A stretch of 64,000 bases of DNA from Gracilibacillus orientalis (lineage in GTDB: Bacteria > Bacillota > Bacilli > Bacillales > Amphibacillaceae): positions 248,001 to 312,000 of the forward strand of contig NZ_FOTR01000002.1 of the NCBI RefSeq assembly GCF_900114645.1. The letters are read 5' to 3'. Of this stretch, positions 35,562-45,253 are shown piece after piece (within the stretch, counting starts at the first letter, position 1; each line of letters opens with the position of its first letter). The position numbers were made by a program, and so were the translations under genes. A model generated the notes under the pieces. That model was not told the DNA's origin, searched no databases, and saw nothing but the letters and a program-made list of their open reading frames with translations.

Positions 35562-37124
35562 ATGGATAACAAAAATAAACCGAATCACGTTAAAGAGAAA
35601 ATGACCAATCAGCAAGGGCATCCGGTTACCGACAATCAAAATGTACGTACTGTCGGAGACCGTGGTCCTACAACATTGGAGAATTATGATTTTTTAGAAA
35701 AAATTAGTCACTTTGACCGCGAGAAAATTCCAGAACGAATTGTTCATGCCCGCGGGACTGGGGCACATGGCTATTTTCAGTCTTATGGAACAATAAATGG
35801 GGAGCCGATTTCCAAGTATACCCGGGCAAAGGTTTTTACAAATACTGAAGTTCAAACACCTGTTTTTATCCGCTTTTCAACAGTAGTTCATGGTAAGCAC
35901 TCGCCCGAAACGTTACGGGACCCACGCGGATTTGCAATAAAATTTTACACCGAGGATGGTAACTGGGATCTTGTCGGTAACAATTTAAAAATATTCTTTA
36001 TTCGAGATCCACTAAAATTCCCAGACATGATTCACGCTTTTCGTCCTGATCCCGTAACAAATTATCAAAATCTAGAGCGCATGTTTGATTTTGTCAGCCA
36101 ATCACCTGAAGCATTGCATATGATTACATTTGCCTTCTCTCCTTGGGGAATTCCGGCATCATATCGGCATATGCAAGGATCAGGGGTACACGCATACAAG
36201 TGGGTCAATGAAGAAGGAAAAGGTGTGCTCGTAAAATACCACTGGGAACCAGTCCAAGGGATTAAAAACTTAACACAAGAAGAAGCAACGAAGATTCAAG
36301 GTGAAAACTTTAATCATGCAACACAAGATCTCTATGAATCCATTGAAAAAGGCGACTATCCTGAATGGGAGCTGTATGTTCAAATCATGGAAGATGGCGA
36401 GCACCCAGAATTGGATTATGATCCATTAGATGCGACGAAACTCTGGTACAAAGAGGATTATCCTTGGCACAAAGTTGGAAAAATGGTATTGAATCGCAAT
36501 CCGGACAACTTCCATGCCGAGGTAGAACAAGTCGCTTTCGGAACAGGGGTACTAGTAGATGGATTAGATTTCTCTGACGATAAGTTATTACAAGGAAGAA
36601 CTTATTCCTATTCTGATACACAGCGTTACCGTGTTGGAGCAAACTACTTACAGCTACCAATTAATCGCCCTAACCATCAAGTAACAACCAATCAAACAGG
36701 TGGACAAATGGACTTCCGCCAAGATTATGGAGACTTTAAAAATCCACATGTAGATTATGAACCATCCATTACCGGTGGATTGGATGAAGACAAAAACCCT
36801 GGTGTTGAGCACGAACCTTATGTAGAAGGAAATCTACAGCGTAAGACTATTTCCCGGGAAAACAATTATGGTCAAGCTGGTGAAACATACCGTCGTTTAA
36901 GCGATTGGGAAAAAGATGATCTTATTAAAAACCTTGTTTCTGCATTGTCAGATTGTCGGAAGGAAATCCAAGATCAAATGATCGAACATTTCTACCAATG
37001 CGACAAAGACTACGGGAAACGTGTGGAAGATGGATTGAAAATGTCCATAGAGAGTAATAAAGAAATGATGGAAGACGCTGTTCGAGACGCAGAAGAGATG
37101 GGGCATCCATCAGATCCATATTAA
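35562..37124 (+). CDS. haem catalase, KatX-like
   Basis: 520 residues from the ATG at 35562 (AAGGAGG upstream; an ATG 14 codons earlier is rejected). The catalytic His69 lies in [10 protein letters not shown], Asn140 or 141 in [10 protein letters not shown], and the haem-ligand tyrosine near 350 in [16 protein letters not shown]-terminal extension (about 455-520) with [16 protein letters not shown] is longer than in vegetative KatA and fits the spore-type KatX group. It destroys hydrogen peroxide. A manganese catalase is encoded 2.1 kb downstream. Confidence 0.92.
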   Translation: MDNKNKPNHVKEKMTNQQGHPVTDNQNVRTVGDRGPTTLENYDFLEKISHFDREKIPERIVHARGTGAHGYFQSYGTINGEPISKYTRAKVFTNTEVQTPVFIRFSTVVHGKHSPETLRDPRGFAIKFYTEDGNWDLVGNNLKIFFIRDPLKFPDMIHAFRPDPVTNYQNLERMFDFVSQSPEALHMITFAFSPWGIPASYRHMQGSGVHAYKWVNEEGKGVLVKYHWEPVQGIKNLTQEEATKIQGENFNHATQDLYESIEKGDYPEWELYVQIMEDGEHPELDYDPLDATKLWYKEDYPWHKVGKMVLNRNPDNFHAEVEQVAFGTGVLVDGLDFSDDKLLQGRTYSYSDTQRYRVGANYLQLPINRPNHQVTTNQTGGQMDFRQDYGDFKNPHVDYEPSITGGLDEDKNPGVEHEPYVEGNLQRKTISRENNYGQAGETYRRLSDWEKDDLIKNLVSALSDCRKEIQDQMIEHFYQCDKDYGKRVEDGLKMSIESNKEMMEDAVRDAEEMGHPSDPY

Positions 37125-37134
37125 ATGATGTTTT

Positions 37135-37170
37135 AAAAACCTTGGAGTGATTTGCCATTCCAAGGTTTTT
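37135..37170. terminator. bidirectional terminator, catalase/hisA
   Basis: AAAAACCTTGGAGTG / CATTCCAAGGTTTTT around a 6-base loop with one G-T wobble, between convergent genes. Confidence 0.85.
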
Positions 37171-37173
37171 CAT

Positions 37174-37962
37174 TCATTCTTCTATTTGTTGTTTATCGCT
37201 AAATCTACAATATTCCACAACTTTCTGATAAGATAAATCTCCCCCAAAAATATCAAGCGCGCTACCTATTGTCACATGTAATTTTCCTTTTGCTAATTGT
37301 TGAAAAAGCTGTAAATCTTCCATGGAACGGACACCACCAGCATAAGTTGTTGGAATGGAGACGTAGTCAGCGAGTTTTGCTACTAAATTTTCCGCGATAC
37401 CGCTACGTTTTCCTTCCACATCTGCAGCATGAATTAAAAACTCATCACAATAAGTTTCTAAGTCTTTAATTGTTGATGGTGTTATTTCAATATTACTGAA
37501 TTTTGTCCATTTATCGGTGACTACATACCATTTGCCGTCTTTTTGTTTACAGCTTAAGTCAATTACAAGTCTTTCCTTGCCTATTTTTTCGATTAAACTC
37601 TTTAGGCGATCCATTTTTAATTCGCCATCTTGAAAAATATAAGAGGTCACAATTACGTGAGTTGCTCCTGCTCGAATGAATTCTTCTGCATTATCGGCAT
37701 TAATTCCACCACCGACTTGTAACCCACCCGGGTATGTTTGTAATGCGTGGAATGCTGCTTCTTTGTTTCCATCCCCAAGCATGATTACGTGACCACCAGT
37801 TAAGTTATCTCTCTGAAACATATCTGCATAATAGCTACTACCATATGTAGAAACATAATTTTCGATTACATCTTTGTTTTCATTATTAAGGCTAGCACCT
37901 ACGATTTGTTTTACTTTTCCTTGATGCAAGTCGATACAAGGTCTGAATTGCAATATATTCAC
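37174..37962 (-). CDS. hisA: eukaryotic-type HisA (ProFAR isomerase)
   Basis: 262 residues of a (beta/alpha)8 barrel: FRPCIDLHQGKVKQIVG, LTGGHVIMLGDGN, GGLQVGGGIN, ATHVIVTSYIF, LVIDLSCKQKDGKWYVVTDKW and TTYAGGVRSMEDL. This pattern matches the plant/fungal HIS6 group (TIGR02129-type) rather than the usual 240-residue bacterial HisA. The enzyme isomerises ProFAR to PRFAR in histidine synthesis. No other his gene is nearby and it is a single gene. The unusual clade is judged from remembered family sequences. Confidence 0.8.
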   Translation of the reverse strand: MNILQFRPCIDLHQGKVKQIVGASLNNENKDVIENYVSTYGSSYYADMFQRDNLTGGHVIMLGDGNKEAAFHALQTYPGGLQVGGGINADNAEEFIRAGATHVIVTSYIFQDGELKMDRLKSLIEKIGKERLVIDLSCKQKDGKWYVVTDKWTKFSNIEITPSTIKDLETYCDEFLIHAADVEGKRSGIAENLVAKLADYVSIPTTYAGGVRSMEDLQLFQQLAKGKLHVTIGSALDIFGGDLSYQKVVEYCRFSDKQQIEE

Positions 37963-38018
37963 GTCCTTTTCGATTTATCCTGTAAATCTATTTTAGTTCA
38001 TTCCTACTAAAAAGAAAA

Positions 38019-38040
38019 GACGCCACTTAGAAGTGACGTC
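38019..38040 (-). terminator. namA terminator
   Basis: GACGTCACTT / AAGTGGCGTC on the minus strand (one mismatch), then TTTTCTTTTT, 14 bases after the namA stop. Confidence 0.75.
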
Positions 38041-38053
38041 TCTTTCATTACTA

Positions 38054-39076
38054 TCAGGCAAATCCACCTTCATATTGTACTGGTACTTCAATCTCCTGTC
38101 CTAACTCGCGGGCAGCACGTATCGCCCAATATGGATCCCGCAGCATACCTCGACCGACTGCAACAAGATCTGCGTCCTGATTACCGATTATAGAATCTGC
38201 TAAATGAGCATCTTCCAAACGACCTACTGCAAGCACAGGAACCTCAAGTGCTTCACGCATTGCTCTGGCAAATGGAACCATGTAGCCTGCATGACCACCT
38301 GGATTGCGTGATGGAGCTATTGCACCTTCACCACCAGCACTAACATGAAACATATCTACTCCAGCTTCTTTATAGGCTTTTGCGAGTTCGATACCATCTG
38401 GTAATTGATAGCCTTCTTCCACAAATTCAGTTGCTGATATCCGCATAATTAATGGCATATCTGCTGGCATTTCACTTTTTGCAGCTTTCACTACTTCTGT
38501 ACCGAAGCGTGTAAGCTCTCCATATTCGTCATCACGCTTATTGGTATAGTGTGAATGAAATTGATGAATCAAATAACCGTGTGCACCATGCAATTCAATC
38601 GCATCAAATCCTGCTGCGACTGCACGGCGAACTGATTGACGGAATTTATCAACCATTTCTTTTACTTCTTCAGTAGAAAGTGCATGTGGTTCCTTATATT
38701 TATCACTAAATCGTATCGCAGAAGGAGCAACAGGTGTTTCCGCATCTTCCGCTTTTCGACCAGCATGTGCGATTTGGATCGCAATCTTGGATCCTTGCTC
38801 ATGCACGGCATCGACAATTTTTTTATACGCCGGAATTTGCTCATCTGACCAGAAACCTAAACAATTATTAGAGATACGTCCGTCTGGCTCAATGTTTGTC
38901 ATTTCCACAATAACAAGCGCGCTACCGCCAACTGCTCTGCTTACATAATGGGTATAATGCCAGTCATTAGGCGTACCATCTTCTTTTGTTACTGAATATT
39001 GACACATGGGTGGCATTACCACACGATTTTTGAGTTCTAAATTTTTTATTTGAAAAGGACTGAATAATTGATCCAT
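38054..39076 (-). CDS. namA: NADPH dehydrogenase NamA (old yellow enzyme)
   Basis: 340 residues, close to B. subtilis YqjM/NamA. The FMN-site Cys25 and Tyr27 lie in PPMCQYS. The substrate-anion pair is in ELHGAHGYLIHQF, and a C-terminal arginine finger region (RAARELG) is present. It reduces activated double bonds of enones and nitro compounds using NADPH. GGGGGAACAC precedes the ATG. Divergent from the manganese catalase, which hints at a shared stress role (inference). Confidence 0.94.
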   Translation of the reverse strand: MDQLFSPFQIKNLELKNRVVMPPMCQYSVTKEDGTPNDWHYTHYVSRAVGGSALVIVEMTNIEPDGRISNNCLGFWSDEQIPAYKKIVDAVHEQGSKIAIQIAHAGRKAEDAETPVAPSAIRFSDKYKEPHALSTEEVKEMVDKFRQSVRRAVAAGFDAIELHGAHGYLIHQFHSHYTNKRDDEYGELTRFGTEVVKAAKSEMPADMPLIMRISATEFVEEGYQLPDGIELAKAYKEAGVDMFHVSAGGEGAIAPSRNPGGHAGYMVPFARAMREALEVPVLAVGRLEDAHLADSIIGNQDADLVAVGRGMLRDPYWAIRAARELGQEIEVPVQYEGGFA

Positions 39077-39268
39077 TTTCGTGTTCCCCCTTGCTTACTT
39101 TTTGTTACCAGATAAGTATAGCAAGAATTTATAGACTGGTCACATGATTGAACTTGAACTAATATTCTTCTTAGACGAGCCATGATTCGAACACTCCATT
39201 TTGTAACATAGATATACGCACTTGCATAATGTATGGACAGAGACCTATCTTTTTAAGGATGTGATTAC

Positions 39269-40105
39269 ATGTTCTATCATGTGAAGGAATTGCAATATCC
39301 AGCTAAACCTGATCGTCCTGATCCGCTTTTTGCGAAACAGCTGCAAGAAGTATTGGGCGGTCAATTCGGAGAGATTTCGGTTACCATGCAATACTTATTT
39401 CAAGGCTGGAATGTTCGAATGGATGGTAAATATAAGGATTTGTTAATGGACGTCGGTACAGAAGAAATAGCACATGTTGAGATGTTATCAACGATGATTG
39501 CTCGCCTCTTAGATGATGCACCTGTTGGTGACTTGGAAGAAGCGGCAAAAGATCCTGTTCTAGGTGCGATTATTGGCGGGATGAATCCACAACATGCAAT
39601 TGTATCCGGGTTGGGTGCAATGCCTGGGGACAGTATTGGTAATCGATGGACAGCAGATTATATTATTGCAAGTGGGAACCTGCTAGCAGATTTTCGTGCG
39701 AATTTAAATGCGGAATCTCAAGGACGCTTACAAGTATCTAGACTGTATGAAATGACATCTGATCGCGGTGTAAAAGATATGCTTTCCTTCTTAATTGCCC
39801 GTGATACAATGCACCAAAATATGTGGTTAGCTGCGATTGAAGAATTAGAAGAAAAAGAAGGAGTAGTGGTTCCTTCCACTTTCCCTCGTAGTCTTGAGAA
39901 ACAGCAAGTAGCATATGATTTTTATAACTTCTCACAAGGGGACGAAAGCGCAGAAGGAAGATGGGCATACGGCCGTTCCATGGATGGTTGTTCCAACTTC
40001 CGTTACGTACAAAATCCGCCTGCATATGGTGGTATACCGTCCTTGAAACCAGCACCACCTTATACATTTAATACCAATTTTCATATTCCCCCATGTTTAT
40101 GTTAG
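39269..40105 (+). CDS. manganese catalase
   Basis: 278 residues of a ferritin-like four-helix domain. The di-manganese ligands are visible: Glu35 (GGQFGEISVT), Glu66 and His69 (TEEIAHVEM), Glu149 (NAESQGR) and His182 (DTMHQNMW). A C-terminal Pro/Tyr-rich tail (PAYGGIPSLKPAPPYTF) is typical of the B. subtilis YdbD group. It disproportionates hydrogen peroxide without haem and is the second catalase in this window. Confidence 0.94.
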   Translation: MFYHVKELQYPAKPDRPDPLFAKQLQEVLGGQFGEISVTMQYLFQGWNVRMDGKYKDLLMDVGTEEIAHVEMLSTMIARLLDDAPVGDLEEAAKDPVLGAIIGGMNPQHAIVSGLGAMPGDSIGNRWTADYIIASGNLLADFRANLNAESQGRLQVSRLYEMTSDRGVKDMLSFLIARDTMHQNMWLAAIEELEEKEGVVVPSTFPRSLEKQQVAYDFYNFSQGDESAEGRWAYGRSMDGCSNFRYVQNPPAYGGIPSLKPAPPYTFNTNFHIPPCLC

Positions 40106-40114
40106 ATGATGAAT

Positions 40115-40147
40115 GCGTAATTCTTTCATTAGGAATTACGCTTTTTT
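40115..40147. terminator. terminator between Mn catalase and PAP2 gene
   Basis: GCGTAATTC / GAATTACGC with a 9-base loop and a T6 run on the plus strand. It overlaps the convergent PAP2 stop codon. Confidence 0.8.
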
Positions 40148-40797
40148 CTTCCCCTCCAAAGGAAAAATTCTAAAGCAATCATACAAGTGATCAGCCATGC
40201 CAATCCTAATGACATACCTGCTACAATATCCGTAAAAAAATGAACCCCCAGTACGACGCGACTAAAAGCAATCACAATCGCTAAACATGCAAAAAACAGA
40301 ACAGATAACCATTTTAGCCATTTAGCTGATACTTTTTTCCAGAGTAAGTACATAATAAAACCGTAAAATGCAATCGAACCAGTCGAATGTCCACTAGGAA
40401 AGCTAAATCCTGTTCCTCCATATTGGGCAATTAATTCTGGTCGTTCCCGTTCAAATATAACCTTCAACACTTGTGTTAATAGACTGATCCCTACCATATT
40501 AATGCTGAAAAACAAACTATACCACTTACTTTTTTTCGCAAAAAAGAGATAAACAGCAAGTATGACCGAAGCAATTGTTAAAAAAATAACGGAACCAGCT
40601 TCTGTTACCACTTCCATCATCTGATGAATCCACGTTTCCTCTGCAAAGACGATATTTTCCTGAAAAATGCGATCGGCGAAAAACTTTTCTTCCTCCAGTA
40701 CATCACCTGCTAATTCGATAAAAAGCGACATAGTTAAAATAATGATGATAAATCCAACAATTAAAGTAACGATAGCTATCTTCGACATATCTTTCAT
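40129..40797 (-). CDS. PAP2-family membrane phosphatase
   Basis: 222 residues, six helices. All three phosphatase motifs are present: KVIFERERP (KxxxxxxRP), FPSGHSTGS (PSGH) and SRVVLGVHFFTD (SRxxxxxHxxxD). It is likely to dephosphorylate undecaprenyl or other lipid phosphates on the outer membrane face, like B. subtilis YodM. AGGAGTGA precedes the ATG. Confidence 0.93.
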   Translation of the reverse strand: MKDMSKIAIVTLIVGFIIIILTMSLFIELAGDVLEEEKFFADRIFQENIVFAEETWIHQMMEVVTEAGSVIFLTIASVILAVYLFFAKKSKWYSLFFSINMVGISLLTQVLKVIFERERPELIAQYGGTGFSFPSGHSTGSIAFYGFIMYLLWKKVSAKWLKWLSVLFFACLAIVIAFSRVVLGVHFFTDIVAGMSLGLAWLITCMIALEFFLWRGRKKRNS

Positions 40798-41022
40798 TCA
40801 TTTTCACTCCTATTTCTAGTATTCCCAATAATGAAAAGGAAAAACAACACTATGGAAAAAGTGTGGAAAATGCATTTTTTTTGTTGTTTAAATGTAATAA
40901 TACAAGGGAATGACTGGCATGATAGGATTGAAGTTAAAAATGCTAAAAATGGTATAACTTGCAATTTTCCTATAATATATGTTTGAATGGACAAACAATG
41001 AGTTTTATGGAGGTTGTAATCA

Positions 41023-41808
41023 ATGAAGAGAATATTAATGCTTTTAATGATGATGAGTTTAGCTATTATCACTGTTGCATGTGGGAATGATGATGAAGAT
41101 GCAGCAGAAGAAAACAATACCGAGGAATCTGCAACGGAAGAAACACCAGAGGGTGAAGACGCAGCTGAAGGTGAAAATGAAGAACAAGGTGAACCAACTG
41201 AAGGAACAGAACAACAAGATATGGTAAGTGATGAAGAATTGGTAGAGGAAGATCAAGCTGTCGCCACGATTAATGGTGAAGAAATTAGTGGTTCTTCCTA
41301 TAACAGAATGTATCCACTTGTGAAAGGCACGTTACAACAGTCTGGACAAGATGTAGAAGATACTGAAGCCATTAAAAATCAAACGTTGAGTGAATTAATT
41401 ACCCAAGAATTGATCCGCCAAGATGCTGAAGAAGAAGGTTTAACCGTTGAACAAGAAGAAGTTGAAAATGAAATGGCTGCTTTAGAAGAACAATATGGGG
41501 ATGAGTTCGCTACTCTTCTTGAGTCTAGTGGATTTACGAAAGAAACTTACAAACTACAACTTGAAAATGATTTGCTTTCTAGTAAATATATGGAGTCTGT
41601 ACTTGGTATTGAAGTAACAGATGAAGAAATCAAAGAGTATTACGAAACAGCGAAGGAACAATCTGAAGAAGAACTTCCACCATTAGAAGATGTAAAATCT
41701 ACGATTAAACAACAACTAACTACACAGAAACAACAAGAAAAACAAGAAGAAATTCAATCCAAAATTGAAGAACTTAGAGAAAATGCTGAGATTGAAGAAT
41801 TAATTTAA
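41023..41808 (+). CDS. SurA_N-domain lipoprotein (PrsA-like, no PPIase domain)
   Basis: 261 residues: signal peptide with lipobox TVAC (Cys20), a strongly acidic linker (about 23-75), then a helical SurA_N-type chaperone domain (VATINGEEISGSSYNRM, TLSELITQELIRQDAEEEGL). No parvulin rotamase domain is present. It is probably an extracytoplasmic folding factor related to PrsA. The very acidic linker is typical of salt-adapted surface proteins. TGGAGG precedes the ATG; own terminator. Confidence 0.88.
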   Translation: MKRILMLLMMMSLAIITVACGNDDEDAAEENNTEESATEETPEGEDAAEGENEEQGEPTEGTEQQDMVSDEELVEEDQAVATINGEEISGSSYNRMYPLVKGTLQQSGQDVEDTEAIKNQTLSELITQELIRQDAEEEGLTVEQEEVENEMAALEEQYGDEFATLLESSGFTKETYKLQLENDLLSSKYMESVLGIEVTDEEIKEYYETAKEQSEEELPPLEDVKSTIKQQLTTQKQQEKQEEIQSKIEELRENAEIEELI

Positions 41809-41840
41809 AAAATCATCCCCTTAGGTGGGGATGATTTTTT
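41807..41840. terminator. terminator between SurA_N lipoprotein and ABC permease
   Basis: AAAAAATCATCCCC / GGGGATGATTTTTT, 14-bp perfect stem with a 6-base loop, symmetrical A/T tails. Confidence 0.92.
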
Positions 41841-41845
41841 TGTGA

Positions 41846-43444
41846 TTATTTCCTCCATAGAAAGGTATTGATGATCAATAATACACCTATAAAAATATAT
41901 GGACCGATTTCAGTAAGAGTTGTTGCATAATGGATTAAGCCAAATCCAATGGTTACGGCTATAAGTGCGATTACTTGCCCACTTTGTTTACTTTGACCAA
42001 TTTTATATGATTCAGAAAAAGGCATTACCTTTTTAAAAAATACATAATAACAGATTCTACCGTACATAGTAGCCACTAAAATAAGTGCGATTAAAAAGGA
42101 CCAAACCCTTTCTGTGAAAATTAAAAGAAAACACACGCTTACTATTAGATACACTGGAATAAACAATCGAACAAAAAATGCTTTTAATACTGCACGATGA
42201 CAAACATTTTCATTTTTTATCGGTGTTGCACGATAAATCCAGGCGGCTTTTTGATTGGTTGAAAATTGAAGCATTTGTACACCGGCAGGAATCATTAACA
42301 AACTAAAATACATAGAAAAATACAACCCACTTGATCGTATTTCATCCAACGAACTATTGGTGAGATCATTAATAATAAAAAGAAATGGAAATACTAAAGC
42401 CATACCAATTGATGGATATACTTTTAATTTATAATCACGTTCATTTTTGATCATTCTTGTTGTGAATTCGAAGAAAACTCGTTCTTCTTGGTTCCAAACT
42501 AATACCTTGGACCAAAAACGATTCCACCATTCCTTCGCTTGTTTGTGCTTACCATTATTAGATAAAAGCTTTTCCAGATTCCGTTCGAAAGAAGGAATCA
42601 GTTTCACATAAAGTAAAATAGCTATGAATGGAACAATTACCCCTAATATCGCGAGTATAATATAGGACGGATCCGTTACTCCATTTAAGGCTATTTCATA
42701 TATTGCTCCATACCAGACCGGCGGCATAAAAACATGCCACCCTTCAAAAGTATAATTGATATTCAAATCGACAAATTCAAAGGATCGTATTACAATTTGA
42801 TAACCGACAATCATGGAAATACTTAAGAGAATTTGAATATAATTAATAATATCCTTAAGCTTCTCTCCATCAAAAAAGCGCAGAATCAAAATATAGACAA
42901 CCGCGGTCATAATCAGAATCAACAAATTAACAAAAAGCAGTGCAATGAGACTTAATAAAAAGAATACAATACCATGGTTAAACAGCCCAATTATCATCGG
43001 AATAGCAGTAAAAGCGATCGTTAGCTGAGATAAATAAATGGTAATATGTACAACCTTCGCAGTATTAATCGTTTTCGAGTCAACCGGCTTTGTGCTTAAA
43101 ATCATTTTATCCCGGACATCTAGTAATACACTTGAGAAGTCAGAAATAGTCGAGGTCATAATAATAAACATAACAATCGCAAAAATAATACTCATTTGAA
43201 ATATATAGTGATCTCCAAATAAGAAAGCAATCAGTATTAATCCCATCAGAACATATATTCCAAGTGATTTCAGAAACTGATTACCGGAATTCGACTTTGA
43301 TTCATTAAAAATCGTAGGTACTCTTCTCGTATCCATCATTAATTTCAATTGCAGGATCTCACGCATCATAGGATAATCGACATGCGCTTTTTGAAAAAGA
43401 GGTTGTAATTTATCTAGAATTTTCAGGGATTTAAAATCATCCAT
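41846..43444 (-). CDS. ABC exporter permease
   Basis: 532 residues, at least ten hydrophobic helices in two groups (about 50-240 and 365-530) with a long cytoplasmic loop between. It pairs with the ATPase gene upstream, which overlaps it by a few bases, and resembles the B. subtilis YthQ-type permeases. The start is uncertain: ATG 43444 after GGTGAT is preferred, ATG 43456 is possible. Substrate unknown. Confidence 0.78.
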   Translation of the reverse strand: MDDFKSLKILDKLQPLFQKAHVDYPMMREILQLKLMMDTRRVPTIFNESKSNSGNQFLKSLGIYVLMGLILIAFLFGDHYIFQMSIIFAIVMFIIMTSTISDFSSVLLDVRDKMILSTKPVDSKTINTAKVVHITIYLSQLTIAFTAIPMIIGLFNHGIVFFLLSLIALLFVNLLILIMTAVVYILILRFFDGEKLKDIINYIQILLSISMIVGYQIVIRSFEFVDLNINYTFEGWHVFMPPVWYGAIYEIALNGVTDPSYIILAILGVIVPFIAILLYVKLIPSFERNLEKLLSNNGKHKQAKEWWNRFWSKVLVWNQEERVFFEFTTRMIKNERDYKLKVYPSIGMALVFPFLFIINDLTNSSLDEIRSSGLYFSMYFSLLMIPAGVQMLQFSTNQKAAWIYRATPIKNENVCHRAVLKAFFVRLFIPVYLIVSVCFLLIFTERVWSFLIALILVATMYGRICYYVFFKKVMPFSESYKIGQSKQSGQVIALIAVTIGFGLIHYATTLTEIGPYIFIGVLLIINTFLWRK

Positions 43445-44231
43445 CGGTATCACCATTTTCCACTATGGAGACGAAAGAACTGGCTATTTCCTGATGCTGA
43501 TCAAAGCCTGTCAGTTGATTGAAGATTTCTTCGAGGGAGCCTTCTTTATTCTGTTGCTGTAATTGTTCAAACGTACCATCGGCAACTATTTGCCCATTAG
43601 CAAGCAAAACAATCCGATTACTGATTTTCTCGACCACGTCCATAATATGTGAAGAGTAGAAAATTGTTTTCCCTTGATTTGCTAATTGATCGAGGATCTC
43701 TTTGACAATCATCATACTGTTAGCATCAAGACCACTTAATGGTTCATCTAAAAACAGTAAATCCGGGTTATGTATAATGCTAGCTATGAAAAGAACTTTC
43801 TGTCTCATCCCTTTTGAAAAAGATGAAATTCTTGTATGTAACATATCTTCTAAGTCGAATAAGCGCATCATTTCTGTTGCTTTTCGAATGATCACATCAT
43901 GGTCCATGCCATATAGTCCACCGACAAAAGATAGATATTCAATAGGTGTTAAGCTATCATAGATTTCTCCATTTTCCGGTACATATCCAATACGTTTTTT
44001 ATAAGCCACACCACTTGTTTTAATATTTTTACCAAATATTTCGATGTCGCCTTCAAAATCTGAAATCAAGCCCAACATCATTTTGACGGTCGTACTTTTA
44101 CCGGCTCCGTTTGGCCCTATGTAACCAATAATTTGACCTTGATAGACCTCGAGATTAATAGAATCTAAAACTTGGGTACTTCCGTATGATTTGGCCACAT
44201 TTTTCAGTGATAAAATAATGTCTTCTGCCAA
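43437..44231 (-). CDS. ABC exporter ATP-binding protein
   Basis: 264 residues: Walker A GPNGAGKSTTVKMMLG, Q-loop region GYVPENGEIYDSLTP, signature SSFSKGMRQK (the SKGM variant common in ABC-2 systems), Walker B LLFLDEPLSGLD, and the H-loop FYSSHIMD. TTG at 44231, 7 bases after GGAGGT, is the likely start; the frame stays open further upstream but lacks a binding site. Drives the adjacent permease; an SDR gene 44 bases upstream may belong to the same transcript. Confidence 0.9.
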   Translation of the reverse strand: MAEDIILSLKNVAKSYGSTQVLDSINLEVYQGQIIGYIGPNGAGKSTTVKMMLGLISDFEGDIEIFGKNIKTSGVAYKKRIGYVPENGEIYDSLTPIEYLSFVGGLYGMDHDVIIRKATEMMRLFDLEDMLHTRISSFSKGMRQKVLFIASIIHNPDLLFLDEPLSGLDANSMMIVKEILDQLANQGKTIFYSSHIMDVVEKISNRIVLLANGQIVADGTFEQLQQQNKEGSLEEIFNQLTGFDQHQEIASSFVSIVENGDTDG

Positions 44232-44275
44232 TTTATTCACCTCCACTCCCATCTTAACACATTTTCCTTTATTTG

Positions 44276-45103
44276 TTATTTCAACCTTTTCAACATTATT
44301 ATTTCTAACCAAGACCAGGGTAAAAAGCGTTTTGCAAGAGAGAACATGCTTGCTCCTTTTCCAATTGGATAGCGAAGTTTTGGATTCTTTTTATTACATA
44401 TAGCAACAATTAATACTGCCACTTCTCGTGGATCTGCACTAGCTTGTGATGATTGCTGTGCATAGGTTAGGACGGAGCTCTTAAATGGATCCTTTTCCAT
44501 TTCAGATGAATCAATACTGGACAAACTCTTGGCCCAGATGTCTGTTTGGTAAGATCCTGGTTCAACTAAGGACACAAATATGTTTTTCGGAAGTAATTCG
44601 ATTCGCAAACTCTCACTAAGGCCTTCTAAAGCAAATTTGGATGAAGAATAGGCAGACATCCCTGGAAAACCGGCATACCCACTAATACTGCTCACGTTAA
44701 TGATGTTTGCCTTATTTACCTGCTCTAATAATGGCAGCATCGCTTTGGTGACACGAAAAACACCATGCAGATTAACATCAATCTGCTTATAAAATGCATC
44801 AACCGATAAGTCAGAGATAAATCCCGCTTGGCAAAAACCGGCATTATTAACTAACATATCGAGTTTTTTATATTTAGATTGTACGAATTCTTTTACATGT
44901 TGGATTTGTACATCATCTGTTACATCCATTTCAAAAACATCTAATTCTGATGCTAATTGCTCCTGCTTGGCTGCTTCTATTAATTTTTCATGTGACTGTA
45001 ATGTTCTCATCGTAGCAACAACCCTATAACCATTTCTCAATAGTTCTAATGTTGTTAAAAAACCAAATCCACTACCTGTCCCTGTTACAAGTACCGTTTT
45101 CAC
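44276..45103 (-). CDS. short-chain dehydrogenase/reductase
   Basis: 275 residues of the Rossmann SDR fold: cofactor motif TGTGSGFG (about 7-14), NNAG (about 86-89), the catalytic Ser region NVSSISGYAG and the catalytic YSSSK. Classical NAD(P)(H)-dependent oxidoreductase; substrate unknown. GTG at 45103 follows the GGTGGTGAG ribosome binding site. An ATG ten codons upstream lies before that site and is rejected. Confidence 0.88.
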   Translation of the reverse strand: MKTVLVTGTGSGFGFLTTLELLRNGYRVVATMRTLQSHEKLIEAAKQEQLASELDVFEMDVTDDVQIQHVKEFVQSKYKKLDMLVNNAGFCQAGFISDLSVDAFYKQIDVNLHGVFRVTKAMLPLLEQVNKANIINVSSISGYAGFPGMSAYSSSKFALEGLSESLRIELLPKNIFVSLVEPGSYQTDIWAKSLSSIDSSEMEKDPFKSSVLTYAQQSSQASADPREVAVLIVAICNKKNPKLRYPIGKGASMFSLAKRFLPWSWLEIIMLKRLK

Positions 45104-45205
45104 GTACTCACCACCCTCTCTTCCTTTTAGCATATTTTAACATAGATATAAGAAGTCTCTTGATTCTATCTGCTTTGATATCGGACACTTTTCAAAAACA
45201 TAAAA

Positions 45206-45237
45206 AATCCTCCTCGCCTATTCCTGCGAGGAGGATT
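45206..45237 (-). terminator. opuA operon terminator
   Basis: AATCCTCCTCGC / GCGAGGAGGATT with an 8-base loop, then TTTTTT on the minus strand. Confidence 0.9.
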
Positions 45238-45253
45238 CTAATTTAACTATAAA

